Source: Candidatus Saccharimonadota bacterium (GTDB lineage Bacteria; Patescibacteriota; Saccharimonadia; Saccharimonadales; Saccharimonadaceae). Taken from it: 64,000 nucleotides of DNA. Numbering within the stretch: the first letter of the stretch is position 1; each line of letters opens with the position of its first letter. Of the stretch, positions 25,785-34,227 are shown piece after piece. Below the pieces are notes generated by a model. It was given only the letters and a program-made list of their open reading frames with translations, ran no database searches and had not been told where the DNA came from. Location of the stretch: the NCBI GenBank assembly GCA_905372835.1, contig CAJPQK010000002.1, positions 62,001 to 126,000 on the forward strand, written 5' to 3'. The position numbers were made by a program, and so were the translations under genes.

Positions 25785-26922
25785 TCCACGTTACCACTAT
25801 TGTTAATGCCATTAAAATCAAAAAGCCAGTCGCCTGAATCGTCTCCTCGCGATCTTTCGTCAGTGGCTTTTTCAGCAGTCGAAAGATCGTCATGGTAAAC
25901 CAACGCCCACCATCAAGTGCTGGGATTGGCAAAATATTCATCACCGCCAGTGTCAAGGAGATGATTGCCGCCAGAAGTAATACTTGTGTCAAGCCGGAAT
26001 TAACAACCGACGGGAACAATACACCCAAGATACCAACCGGACCTGCCACATTGTTGCCCACCTTTACCAAATCAGCCTTGGCTGCCTGCTTCTGCTCTGG
26101 TGAACCAACAAACTGCCCGAAGAAGCCGCCAATCCCCTGTGCTATCATGGAGCCAACTCCCTTCAGCGTCTCGTGAGTTAACTGTACGGTTGTCGCCATA
26201 CCAACCAATGGCGCTGACCACGTGGCGTGGATGGTCTCTGACTGATGCGGCACAACGCCCAAATAGCCACCATTTTTTGCCTGATCACGACTCAATAACG
26301 TTGTTCGAAAATGTAGCGGCTGCTTGTTTCGTTTAACCTCAATATTTACCGTTTGCCCAGAAGACTGCTGTGTTACCTCAGACAACTGCGCTGAAGTATC
26401 GATCGGTTTTTCATTAATCGCTATAATTTCATCATCAGCCCGTAGACCAACTTGTGCAGCTGGCGAGCCCTCAGTGAGGCGAACGATCTTGACTGGCGTC
26501 TTGACTGACGTATTATCAAACGGCAGCATCACTTGATGCGGCAATATCTTAGGCAACCCAAATATAGCCAGTACCGCAAACAACACCACGGCCGCTAGCC
26601 AGTTGACCAATACACCTGCTAACAATATTTTTGTTTTTACCCAATACCCCGCAGCTCCATACGCACCTTTGCCACGAGCTGAATCGTATTCACCTTTGAG
26701 TTTCACAAAGCCACCCAATGGCAACCAGTTCAAGCTAAACACAACATTCTTGCCCAAAAAACTTTGTTTCGGCTGCCATTTTTTTGCTCGTGGCGGAAAG
26801 CCAATACCATACTCCTCCACTTCAACGCCATTGCGCTTTGCCACGACAGCATGGCCAAGCTCGTGAATAGCCACCAAAAAGACCAAAACCAACAGCCCAA
26901 TTACAACACCCAAAACAACCAT
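25759..26922 (-). CDS. rseP: Site-2 protease, RseP-like (M50)
   Basis: A 387-residue membrane zinc protease of regulated intramembrane proteolysis. The HELGH zinc motif is at residues 20-24 in the first membrane helix, a single PDZ domain spans about 125-210 (GSPAAQVGLRADDEIIAI), and the second signature NILPIPALDGGRW lies near 335 in a late helix. Family members cleave anti-sigma factors or remnant signal peptides. It is placed between uppS (3-bp gap) and the CPBP protease, the common envelope cluster order. Confidence 0.92.
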   Translation of the reverse strand: MVVLGVVIGLLVLVFLVAIHELGHAVVAKRNGVEVEEYGIGFPPRAKKWQPKQSFLGKNVVFSLNWLPLGGFVKLKGEYDSARGKGAYGAAGYWVKTKILLAGVLVNWLAAVVLFAVLAIFGLPKILPHQVMLPFDNTSVKTPVKIVRLTEGSPAAQVGLRADDEIIAINEKPIDTSAQLSEVTQQSSGQTVNIEVKRNKQPLHFRTTLLSRDQAKNGGYLGVVPHQSETIHATWSAPLVGMATTVQLTHETLKGVGSMIAQGIGGFFGQFVGSPEQKQAAKADLVKVGNNVAGPVGILGVLFPSVVNSGLTQVLLLAAIISLTLAVMNILPIPALDGGRWFTMTIFRLLKKPLTKDREETIQATGFLILMALTIVVTWNDIAKLFT

Positions 26923-26925
26923 ATC

Positions 26926-27618
26926 TTACCCCCCAAACCTTCGATTTCTCTTAGCGTATTCGTCTAATATCTTTTCAACATCTTCAGCTCGCATATCCGG
27001 CCAATGCTTTTCCAAAAACAAAAACTCACTCAAGGCTGATCGCCACAACATAAAGTTACTAAGACGCTGCTCGCCACTAGTTCGAACGATCAAATCACAG
27101 GGCGGTATCTCTGGTGAGTATAAATTTTGTTCAATCAACTCAGCTGTCACCTCGTCCTCTGTGACCCCTGAAGCTATGATCCGTTTGACGGCAGTAACAA
27201 TCTCCTGCTGACCACCATAGTTAAAGCACAAAGCCAATGTACCTTTGGTGTAGTGTGCAGTGGCTGACTCAATCTCTTCTATTGCCTGGATGACTTTCTC
27301 TGGCAGCTGGTCGCGTGAACCAAGCACCACGACACGAACTTGACGGTCATGGAGATATTTCGCATCGGTTTTAACACATTTGACCAATAGCTTCATCAGT
27401 TTATCGACTTCCGTTTGCGAACGACGCCAATTTTCGGAACTAAACGCATATACCGAAACATATTTTACACCAGCATCAATATTGGCCGTCAGAACTTCTT
27501 TCATGGCAGTGTAACCCGCCAGATGTCCTTCATATGCTGGCAGTCCATGTCGTTCAGCCCATCGACGATTACCGTCCATGATATATCCAATATGCTGGGG
27601 TACGCTACTCTCACTCAC
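26926..27618 (-). CDS. uppS: Isoprenyl transferase (undecaprenyl diphosphate synthase)
   Basis: 230 residues of the cis-prenyltransferase family, which extends farnesyl diphosphate into the C55 carrier for peptidoglycan precursors. The catalytic Asp lies in GYIMDGNRRWAERHG (11-25); the SSENWRR, FNYGGQQEI and RTSGEQRLSNFMLW motifs are all present. The start is GTG 27618, one base overlapping the upstream TAG (TAGTG), with GGAGCG about 10 nt before it. It forms one operon with the polyprenyl synthase and rseP. Confidence 0.95.
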   Translation of the reverse strand: MSESSVPQHIGYIMDGNRRWAERHGLPAYEGHLAGYTAMKEVLTANIDAGVKYVSVYAFSSENWRRSQTEVDKLMKLLVKCVKTDAKYLHDRQVRVVVLGSRDQLPEKVIQAIEEIESATAHYTKGTLALCFNYGGQQEIVTAVKRIIASGVTEDEVTAELIEQNLYSPEIPPCDLIVRTSGEQRLSNFMLWRSALSEFLFLEKHWPDMRAEDVEKILDEYAKRNRRFGG

Positions 27619-28679
27619 TATTTTATTCGCTCCATACTATATTGTACCACTTGCTGTAGTAGATTAGCGAAATCACTCGCCCACAAACTTGACGCCCGCG
27701 CAGCTTCGCACGCTTCACGCCCCGCCCTCTCCATCAAAACCTGAGCCACGTCTACGGCGCCGGTCTGCACCATAACATCTTTCACAACCTTCAGGTCGTC
27801 TTCCGTCGCTTGTTCATTACCAATGATTTCTAGCAGCGTTTTCTTCTGAGCTTCAGTACACCGCCCCAAAGTCTCTTGTGCTAAAAATGTATTCTTTCCT
27901 TCATGAATATCGTCAAGGTTGCTTTTTCCTGATTCCTCCGGACTACCAAAAATACCCAACCAATCATCACGAAGCTGAAAAGCCAAGCCCGCCGGCAGCC
28001 CAAACGCCTCAACTTGTTGTTGAGCGGTCTCATCAGTGTCGCCCGCCAAGGCCAGTGCACATAACAGCGGATTTACAAACGTATAAATACTACTCTTCTT
28101 ATAATATTTCTTGATGATCTGTTCAGACGTCGTTGGACGAGTGATTGTACCCGCCACGTCAGCCATCTGGCCAAACCCCGTAATGCCGATATTACGGTGC
28201 ATTATTTGCTGAACAATTTTTGTATTCACATCCATGCGAGACAGAGACCAACTGGCAATGTGTTGCACCAATAGCCCAACATTGATAGCCATCATATCTG
28301 ATTCAAATCCATCAGCTCCGACTTGCGAAAACTGCTTTTGGTACTGTTCATGAACTGTTGGCAGCCCGCGGCGCGTCGCAGACCGATCCATAACATCGTC
28401 CAGTATAAGCAGATAATCATGCATTAGCTCAATCGCCGCCGCCAATGACAGTCCAGCTTCGGCATATGTTTCCCCCGTCTTTGCGTCATACAAACACGCT
28501 GCCAAAGCACCCCTCAACCGCTTCCCTGGTCTCAGAGTATATTCACGTATTGTTGACAGTGCCCAGGTCGCCTGCTCGTCATCAACTTCAAGCTGAACCT
28601 CCTCAGCAAAATCACATAGCACTTTCTCGATGTGCTGGTCTATATACGGCGCATAGTTTTTCAAATCTTCAAGAGTCAT
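27618..28679 (-). CDS. Polyprenyl (geranylgeranyl/farnesyl-type) diphosphate synthase
   Basis: 353 residues of the trans-isoprenyl diphosphate synthase family. The first aspartate-rich motif reads LILDDVMDRSATRRG (around 95-109) and the second FQLRDDWLG (around 235); the latter is DDxxG rather than the usual DDxxD. It presumably supplies the allylic primer for uppS directly downstream. ATG 28679 is preferred because GGAGG lies 11 nt upstream; a TTG at 28715 would add 12 residues. Chain length cannot be predicted safely. Confidence 0.85.
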   Translation of the reverse strand: MTLEDLKNYAPYIDQHIEKVLCDFAEEVQLEVDDEQATWALSTIREYTLRPGKRLRGALAACLYDAKTGETYAEAGLSLAAAIELMHDYLLILDDVMDRSATRRGLPTVHEQYQKQFSQVGADGFESDMMAINVGLLVQHIASWSLSRMDVNTKIVQQIMHRNIGITGFGQMADVAGTITRPTTSEQIIKKYYKKSSIYTFVNPLLCALALAGDTDETAQQQVEAFGLPAGLAFQLRDDWLGIFGSPEESGKSNLDDIHEGKNTFLAQETLGRCTEAQKKTLLEIIGNEQATEDDLKVVKDVMVQTGAVDVAQVLMERAGREACEAARASSLWASDFANLLQQVVQYSMERIK

Positions 28680-28720
28680 TTCGGCACATACCTCCAATAG
28701 CTGGTCAGTAGCCAATCAGA

Positions 28721-29275
28721 CTAAATAGTCAGCACATCCTTTTCTTTAGCCTTAAAGAGTTCTTCGATTTGCTTTTGGGTGTCACTCATCAGTGAATCAA
28801 CTTCTTTTTCAACTCGTTTAAAGTCATCTTCGCCGAGTTCCTTAGCATCTTTCATGCGCTTAGCATCCTTCAACGCGTCCTGACGAATAGTTCGCATGGC
28901 GATTCGTGCCTCTTCTGATTTCTCACTCACCTGCTTCACCAACTGCTTGCGGCGCTCTTCAGTGAGAGCTGGAACTGGCACGCGAACCACCCGACCATCA
29001 TCTGACGGGTTAAAGCCCAAGCTTTGATTATCACGGATGGCAGCAGCGATAGCCGTAATATTACTTGGATCAAATGGCGTTACCAGCAGCATCTGAGCTT
29101 CTGGAGCAGTCACATTAGCCACTTGATTGAGCGGCATCCTGGCGCCATAGACCTCGACCATCACACCGTCAAGCATCCCGGCATGCGCACGACCAGTGCG
29201 CACTTTTTTCAGCTCATCCTGAAAGTGATCCAAAGCTTGTGCCATTTTATCTTCATATGGTTTAGTGTCAAACAT
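28721..29275 (-). CDS. frr: Ribosome recycling factor
   Basis: 184 residues. With EF-G it splits post-termination ribosomes. The three-helix bundle family pattern is complete: LRTGRAHAGMLDGV-like VRTGRAHAGMLDG near residue 27, the VTAPEAQMLLVTPFDPS domain II strand region, and RVPVPALTEERRKQLVKQV. The start ATG 29275 is set by GGAGG 5 nt upstream; TATAAT lies farther up near 29305, so it has a leader. Confidence 0.96.
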   Translation of the reverse strand: MFDTKPYEDKMAQALDHFQDELKKVRTGRAHAGMLDGVMVEVYGARMPLNQVANVTAPEAQMLLVTPFDPSNITAIAAAIRDNQSLGFNPSDDGRVVRVPVPALTEERRKQLVKQVSEKSEEARIAMRTIRQDALKDAKRMKDAKELGEDDFKRVEKEVDSLMSDTQKQIEELFKAKEKDVLTI

Positions 29276-29341
29276 ATCTGCCTCCAATTATTTCCTATCT
29301 ATTATAACAATTTTACTCAGACGACGCTACCCGGCCCATGA

Positions 29342-29347
29342 TACAAT
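29342..29347 (+). promoter_or_regulatory. -10 element of recF (extended, leaderless)
   Basis: TACAAT preceded by TGa (extended -10), 7 nt before ATG 29355, with no Shine-Dalgarno. Confidence 0.55.
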
Positions 29348-29354
29348 ATGAATA

Positions 29355-30410
29355 ATGATTTCAAGGTTAAAATTGTATAATTTCCGCTCGTATGAGTTGT
29401 TCGAGACGCAACTGGGAGATACCGGGACGGTTATCGTTGGGCCAAACGGCACCGGCAAAACCAACCTATTAGAAGCGATATACATAGCGCTGCGTGGCAC
29501 AAGTTTTCGTGGATCACTGCTTGACTGCATGCGCCACCAAACAGCACATACTATCGTTCACCTGGAAACCAACAACCAACCGCGCCGCATCCAACTACTG
29601 CGTTCAGCTGATAACGCAGTCACAAAAGAATTCACCATTGCTGACAGTACTTCCAAAACACTACCTCGAAAACATCGCCTACCTGTCGTATTGTTTGAGC
29701 CAAACGATCTGCGGCTGATCTCGTCTTCTCCGCAGCGACGTCGTGATTTTCTGGATGGGTTATTATCACGGCTGGACGCAACCTATGACGCCCAGCTACG
29801 TATTTTTAACCGAACACTCCTACAGCGCAATGAACTGCTCAAACATCATCCTGAGAACGCTGCCGAGTGGCGAGACCACTTATTTGCATGGGATATAAAA
29901 TTTGTTCAGTCAGCAAATGCCCTGGCAGCTGCCCGTGCACATTTTTTATATACCTACGAAAAACGCCTTGAATTACTCTATGCTTCCCTGGCAGGAAAAC
30001 AGACACCATTCACTGTTAAATACTTGCCATCAGTCAGTCTTGACAATTACGAGCAGTCTCTACTGGACAGACTACAGCGTTCTCGTGAATATGAATTAGC
30101 GACAGGCTACACCTCCGCCGGACCACAACGAGAAGATTTTTTGATATCCCTACACTCTCGGCCAGCCGTTAAAGTTGCTTCTCGCGGCGAAATGCGCACC
30201 ATCATGCTGGCTTTTAAACTCCTGGAGCTAGAACTGCAAACTGAACGCACGAAGTATCGTCCGCTCATTTTGATGGATGATGTGTTTTCTGAACTGGATG
30301 CAACTCGCGAAAAGCTACTCCAAGAGACCATCCAGCACCATCAATTTGTCGTCACGACGACTGATGCCCGCCACCAAAAAGACGGCTGCTTGATTATCTC
30401 CACACAATAA
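29355..30410 (+). CDS. recF: DNA replication/repair protein RecF
   Basis: 351 residues. An SMC-like ATPase that loads RecA at gaps with RecO and RecR. Walker A GPNGTGKT (29-36) follows the typical YNFRSYE strand; the signature region TSAGPQREDFLISL and Walker B LILMDDVFSELDATRE are present, followed by D-loop and VVTTTDA. It stands alone, without the dnaN/gyrB neighbours seen in many bacteria. TGaTACAAT (hexamer 29342-29347) is 7 nt before the ATG, indicating a leaderless mRNA. Confidence 0.95.
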   Translation: MISRLKLYNFRSYELFETQLGDTGTVIVGPNGTGKTNLLEAIYIALRGTSFRGSLLDCMRHQTAHTIVHLETNNQPRRIQLLRSADNAVTKEFTIADSTSKTLPRKHRLPVVLFEPNDLRLISSSPQRRRDFLDGLLSRLDATYDAQLRIFNRTLLQRNELLKHHPENAAEWRDHLFAWDIKFVQSANALAAARAHFLYTYEKRLELLYASLAGKQTPFTVKYLPSVSLDNYEQSLLDRLQRSREYELATGYTSAGPQREDFLISLHSRPAVKVASRGEMRTIMLAFKLLELELQTERTKYRPLILMDDVFSELDATREKLLQETIQHHQFVVTTTDARHQKDGCLIISTQ

Positions 30411-30440
30411 AATCGCCCTCATCAAGAAGGCGATTTTATT
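30406..30440. terminator. Bidirectional terminator between recF and the DUF5663-like gene
   Basis: A perfect 12-bp stem AATAAAATCGCC (30406-30417) / GGCGATTTTATT (30429-30440) with an 11-nt loop, T-rich on both strands. It lies between the convergent genes ending at 30410 and 30452; the left arm includes the recF stop codon. Confidence 0.85.
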
Positions 30441-30451
30441 ACTACCATATA

Positions 30452-30793
30452 CTACTGTTGTTGAATTGCCTCGGAATTCTCAACTAACTCACCTAGTACG
30501 ATTGTCACATTATCTTCAATAATTTCGTCGTACTCTGGTACTCGCTCACGAATCCAAGCCTCAACTTGCTCAGCTGGCACATCATCACCTTGTAGCGCCA
30601 CCAACTCTGCCAACTGCGCATCGTCCAACGAATCGACAATTTCCTCACTAATTCGCTCGTTCACAGTATCTTCCACATGCTGAATCAACGCCTGCGCCTG
30701 ATCATCAGGTAGGTTAATTCCTACCGAGCTCAGCTGCGCTTTAGTTATCATTGTTGCTTGGATATTTACTTGTGTGTGTTGGTTATCATTCAT
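30452..30793 (-). CDS. DUF5663-like small acidic protein
   Basis: 113 residues from ATG 30793. It is acidic and helical, with the pattern LDDAQLAELVALQ...EQVEAWIRERVPEYDEIIEDN that I associate with DUF5663 proteins of Patescibacteria; no function is known. The start is chosen from a very good promoter: TTGATT (30824-30829), 17 bp, TATGAT (30801-30806), then 7 nt to the ATG, a leaderless layout. A longer frame to 30829 would run through this promoter. Its neighbour 30845-32128 on the same strand is also clade-specific. Confidence 0.65.
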   Translation of the reverse strand: MNDNQHTQVNIQATMITKAQLSSVGINLPDDQAQALIQHVEDTVNERISEEIVDSLDDAQLAELVALQGDDVPAEQVEAWIRERVPEYDEIIEDNVTIVLGELVENSEAIQQQ

Positions 30794-30800
30794 AGTTACC

Positions 30801-30829
30801 ATCATACCTTTTTTATCTTTTCTAATCAA
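30801..30829 (-). promoter_or_regulatory. Promoter of the DUF5663-like gene
   Basis: TTGATT (30824-30829), 17-bp spacer, TATGAT (30801-30806), both on the minus strand, 7 nt before ATG 30793. Confidence 0.6.
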
Positions 30830-30844
30830 TTTTGCTCATCACGG

Positions 30845-32128
30845 TTAGTTTGCTGGAATCAGCCGACCTGCGGCAGTCTTAGCTAATCTTCCAGAAGCCT
30901 TTGCCACCTTTATACCAAACTGTTTAATCTTATCAGGGTCGGTATTTACCAGCCGTGCAATCCTATCTTTTGCCGATACCCAAGCGTCGCCCAATGCTTC
31001 CCTACGGTCAGCCATACGAGCAGCCCTGCGTGCTTCAGCTCGACCACGTCGCTCCTCAATACGCTCTTGAGCACTCTCAACATTACGCTGTGCAGTTTCA
31101 GACCTCTTGTCCAGCTGATCGATTACTGTTTTCAACTGAGCAACTTCACCTGCTGCACGCTTCAACCTAGCATTCGCTGCAATGCTCAACCCCTCTTGTT
31201 CTTCGGCATCAATTTGTAGTCTCTCATTCTCAGGATTAGCATCTGCTTTCAACCGAGCAGCTTCCGCCGCTTGTGCCGCCAACTCAGCTTCTTGGCGCAG
31301 TCTTACCTCTTCCTTCTCAGCAGTGTCTAATTCCCTGTTTGTCATCATAGACTCCAAGGCTGCTCCATTATCTGCTTGTTGCTCTTGCTTAATGAACATC
31401 TTGTCATCACCATCGCTCAGTTTGTCAGTCATATTTTCTTTGCTTTGGTCTTCTCGTCGCTGCTGGCGCGCCTCCCGGCGACTTTCACGATCCGCCTGAC
31501 GATTATCTAGCTCAGCTACTCGTTGATCACGCATTTCCTGCCGAGCTTCTCGTCGCTTCTGACGCCTTTCAATTCTAGCAGCCTTGCGCTCACGCGCTAC
31601 TTTTACATTTTGTAAAATAACATCATTACCCTTCTCAAACAGCTCTGCAGCTTTTCCTCGTGCAGCACCCCAAGCATTACTGATTGCTTCTTTAGTCTCA
31701 ATACCCTTACGGTTAAACACTTCTTTGGCCTCAACTCCCTTCTGGAGAAGAGCTTCTTTCGCATCACTACTCTTCTGGCCGACAACCTCTCTCGCTTCAG
31801 TGCTCTTTTGTGCAATAGTCTCTCGTACCATCTCAGCACCACTGGCAATTTGACCCGGCAATTCAGCACCTCGACTAACACCAATGTAAATACGGTCTTT
31901 GAGGCCCTTCATCATTTTACCCAAGCCCTCTTTAGCCTTAGTTTTCAGGGCATTAATTTTCTCTTGACCGTCAGCGATACGCTCATCACGTGTCATCATG
32001 CCATTTTCAGTGTCACCTTTTACTGCACTTTCGGGAACAACTAGCCCACTCGCTAGATTAGCCCACCCATCAGGAGTAGTGTCCTTAATGTCCGGGAATG
32101 CCGGGGCTGCATTCATGTTTTTGTTCAT
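30845..32128 (-). CDS. Coiled-coil hypothetical protein
   Basis: 427 residues from ATG 32128 (a TTG at 32158 would add 10). I do not recognise it. Residues about 50-185 contain LEA/apolipoprotein-like imperfect repeats with a QKxxEAKEV... pattern (AREVVGQKSSDAKEALLQK and similar), predicted amphipathic helix. Residues 185-250 are extremely Arg/Gln/Glu rich, and 280-410 form a second long charged coiled coil. No signal peptide or membrane helix is apparent. An AAGGAAAA stretch precedes the start by about 15 nt. It may be a structural or nucleoid-associated filament; that is only a guess. Confidence 0.65.
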   Translation of the reverse strand: MNKNMNAAPAFPDIKDTTPDGWANLASGLVVPESAVKGDTENGMMTRDERIADGQEKINALKTKAKEGLGKMMKGLKDRIYIGVSRGAELPGQIASGAEMVRETIAQKSTEAREVVGQKSSDAKEALLQKGVEAKEVFNRKGIETKEAISNAWGAARGKAAELFEKGNDVILQNVKVARERKAARIERRQKRREARQEMRDQRVAELDNRQADRESRREARQQRREDQSKENMTDKLSDGDDKMFIKQEQQADNGAALESMMTNRELDTAEKEEVRLRQEAELAAQAAEAARLKADANPENERLQIDAEEQEGLSIAANARLKRAAGEVAQLKTVIDQLDKRSETAQRNVESAQERIEERRGRAEARRAARMADRREALGDAWVSAKDRIARLVNTDPDKIKQFGIKVAKASGRLAKTAAGRLIPAN

Positions 32129-32232
32129 AGTTTTTCTAATTTTCCTTTTTTGTTTCAATTAGTTCAATCTGTTGTCATACTAGCATAGATTTGCCATTTT
32201 GTCAATACACTTATGCAAAATGCAACTCCAAC

Positions 32233-32264
32233 AAAAATCGGCCACAAACCTGTAGCCGATTTTT
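32233..32264 (-). terminator. Terminator downstream of tsf
   Basis: AAAAATCGGC (32233-32242) and GCCGATTTTT (32255-32264) form a 10-bp stem with a 12-nt loop; on the minus strand it ends in TTTTT, 17 bp after the tsf stop. Confidence 0.85.
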
Positions 32265-32280
32265 ATGATAGCAACAAACG

Positions 32281-32877
32281 CTATTCGCTGACACCAAGTT
32301 CAATTCGCTTAAATTGGCGAACTACAATGTTCTCACCCAATTTAGCAATTGCTTCCTTAACGTGCTGCTCAACAGTCTTAGAATCGTCCAAAATGTACGC
32401 TTGGCTCATCAACACTTGCTCAGCAAAGTGCTTGTTCAGCTGACCAGCTACAATCTTCTCGCGCATCTCTTCAGACTTGCTTGCTAGTGCCTCGCTCGCC
32501 ATCAACTCAGCCTTCACCCGCTCCATCTCTTCAGCTGGAATATCCTCTGTAGAAGCATACTTCGGGTTCATAGCTGCAATCTGCATAGCGATTTCGTGCG
32601 CCAATGTCTTAAAATCATCCAAACGTGCCACAAAGTCAGTCTCACAGTTAACCTCGACAATCACGCCAATTCGACCAGAGTGAACATAGCTCTCAATCAA
32701 ACCCTCACGCGCTTCGCGGTCGCCCTTTTTCTCAGCTTTGGTCAAACCTTTTTTGCGCATCTCTTCCAGTGCCTTATCAAAGTCGCCGTCAGCTTCAACC
32801 AACGCTTTTTTGGCATCAGTCAAACCTACACCTGTCAATTCGCGCAGTTTTTTAATGTCGTCAACAGAAACGCCCAT
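32281..32877 (-). CDS. tsf: Elongation factor Ts
   Basis: 198 residues. The guanine nucleotide exchange factor for EF-Tu. The N-terminal UBA-like domain (VDDIKKLRELTGVGLTDAKKALVE) and the core TDFVA motif (VNCETDFVARLDDF, around 77-90) are present. It is shorter than the roughly 280-residue E. coli protein, with only one subdomain of the dimerisation region, as in short EF-Ts forms. It begins 1 nt after the rpsB stop codon (TAGGATG) with GGAG as Shine-Dalgarno. Confidence 0.95.
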   Translation of the reverse strand: MGVSVDDIKKLRELTGVGLTDAKKALVEADGDFDKALEEMRKKGLTKAEKKGDREAREGLIESYVHSGRIGVIVEVNCETDFVARLDDFKTLAHEIAMQIAAMNPKYASTEDIPAEEMERVKAELMASEALASKSEEMREKIVAGQLNKHFAEQVLMSQAYILDDSKTVEQHVKEAIAKLGENIVVRQFKRIELGVSE

Positions 32878-32878
32878 C

Positions 32879-33607
32879 CTATTTCTCCTCTTTTTTCACT
32901 GGTTTTTCTTCAGTTTTTACACTACCCGCACCTTCAGCAACAGCTTCGGTGAAATAATCCAACAACAATTGAATACCCTTGATGGCGTCATCGTTACCTG
33001 GGATAACGTAGTCAATACCAGTTGGGTTGACATTCGTATCAACGATAGCAAATACTGGCACACCCAACGTCTGAGCTTCACGAACTGCATTTGCATCAGT
33101 CAATGCATCAACCACGACCACTGCGCCTGGCTTACCCATCAAGTCTTTGATGCCACCGTACTTAATGTTCAAGCTATCAATTTCCTCTTGGAAACGCTGC
33201 ACTTCCAGTTTGTTGTAGCGCTTTTCCAAATCACCTGACGCCATGCGCTTTTCCAGGTTCTTCAGCTTCTTGATCTGCTGAGTAATCGTTGAACCGTTGG
33301 TCAACATACCACCAATCCAGCGCTCAACCACATATGGCTGATTGATTTTTTCAGCTGCCTGACGCACAACATCCTTAGCCTGCTTTTTCGTACCAACAAA
33401 CAATACTTTGCGGCCTGATCCTGCAATTTTTGTTAGTTCTGGCAATGCCTTGTCCAATGCCTCAACTGTCTTGACCAAGTCAATGATATGACTGTCCTGA
33501 CGCTTACTATGAATATATGGCGCCATTTTTGGGTGCCAGCGGCTGGTTTTGTGTCCAAAATGAACACCTGACTCCAGCAAAGCCTTAATGTCTACCTTTA
33601 CAGACAT
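32879..33607 (-). CDS. rpsB: 30S ribosomal protein uS2
   Basis: 242 residues with the S2 signatures LLESGVHFGHKTSRWHP (9-25) and PGAVVVVDALTDANAVREA, plus GTKKQAKDVV. The C-terminal tail is Lys/Glu rich (KTEEKPVKKEEK). GGAGAAAGAAT precedes the ATG. The rpsB-tsf pair is a conserved operon; a gap of about 150 bp upstream separates it from the divergent rpmE. Confidence 0.97.
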   Translation of the reverse strand: MSVKVDIKALLESGVHFGHKTSRWHPKMAPYIHSKRQDSHIIDLVKTVEALDKALPELTKIAGSGRKVLFVGTKKQAKDVVRQAAEKINQPYVVERWIGGMLTNGSTITQQIKKLKNLEKRMASGDLEKRYNKLEVQRFQEEIDSLNIKYGGIKDLMGKPGAVVVVDALTDANAVREAQTLGVPVFAIVDTNVNPTGIDYVIPGNDDAIKGIQLLLDYFTEAVAEGAGSVKTEEKPVKKEEK

Positions 33608-33721
33608 ATTCTTTCTCCTTTTACCTCATCCGCCCACGATTATGGAGTGTGAAACGGATTGTGTCATTAAAATTAGTTACCCGTTAATTATACCACTGTT
33701 ACTCACCCAAGACAACTCCTT

Positions 33722-33750
33722 TTGACATTATGGGGTAAATTGTGTACAAT
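33722..33750 (+). promoter_or_regulatory. Canonical promoter of rpmE
   Basis: TTGACA (33722-33727), 17-bp spacer, TACAAT (33745-33750), then 9 nt to ATG 33760. This is the best sigma70-type consensus in the window and supports reading the other -10 boxes as housekeeping promoters. Confidence 0.75.
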
Positions 33751-33759
33751 TGAACGGTT

Positions 33760-34116
33760 ATGAAAAGCAGTATTCACCCACAGAACTATCGCCCTGTCGT
33801 ATTTAGCGACGATCAAGCGGGCTTTGCGTTCTTGACTCAGTCAACAGCGCAGACAACAGACACCATCAAATGGGAAGATGGTAACACCTACCCTCTCGTT
33901 AAAGTCCACATTTCGTCGGCTTCACACCCATTCTTTACTGGTGAAGAAAAGATTATCGACACTGAAGGTCGTGTTGACCGCTTTAAGGCGCGCCAGGCAG
34001 CAGCTGAAGCTCGCAAAGCAGCCTTGGCAAATAAAGCCAAAAAAGCCGCAGCCAACAAAGCTGCAAAAACTGATGCTCCAAAATCAGACAAAAAGGCTAA
34101 AAAGTCTAGCAAATAG
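33760..34116 (+). CDS. rpmE2: 50S ribosomal protein bL31, type B, with basic C-terminal extension
   Basis: 118 residues. The first 75 or so match type B L31 (MKSSIHPQNYRPVVFSD, then VKVHISSASHPFFTG and GRVDRFKAR), which lacks the zinc-binding cysteines of type A. The last 45 residues are an Ala/Lys-rich extension (AAAEARKAALANKAKKAAAN and onward) not found in the roughly 80-residue standard protein. It has its own consensus promoter and terminator, and the mRNA leader can be only a few nt long. Confidence 0.92.
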   Translation: MKSSIHPQNYRPVVFSDDQAGFAFLTQSTAQTTDTIKWEDGNTYPLVKVHISSASHPFFTGEEKIIDTEGRVDRFKARQAAAEARKAALANKAKKAAANKAAKTDAPKSDKKAKKSSK

Positions 34117-34133
34117 CAGAGTATAACGCCTTA

Positions 34134-34163
34134 AAAAACCGCCTCATCACCGGGGCGGTTTTT
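34134..34163 (+). terminator. Terminator downstream of rpmE
   Basis: AAAAACCGCC (34134-34143) / GGCGGTTTTT (34154-34163), a 10-bp stem with a 10-nt loop and a T run, 17 bp after the stop codon. Confidence 0.9.
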
Positions 34164-34227
34164 ATTTAGTTAGTCATTTTTTAATTATTCGGACATTATC
34201 CGACAACGCCGCTTCAGCATCAAACAG

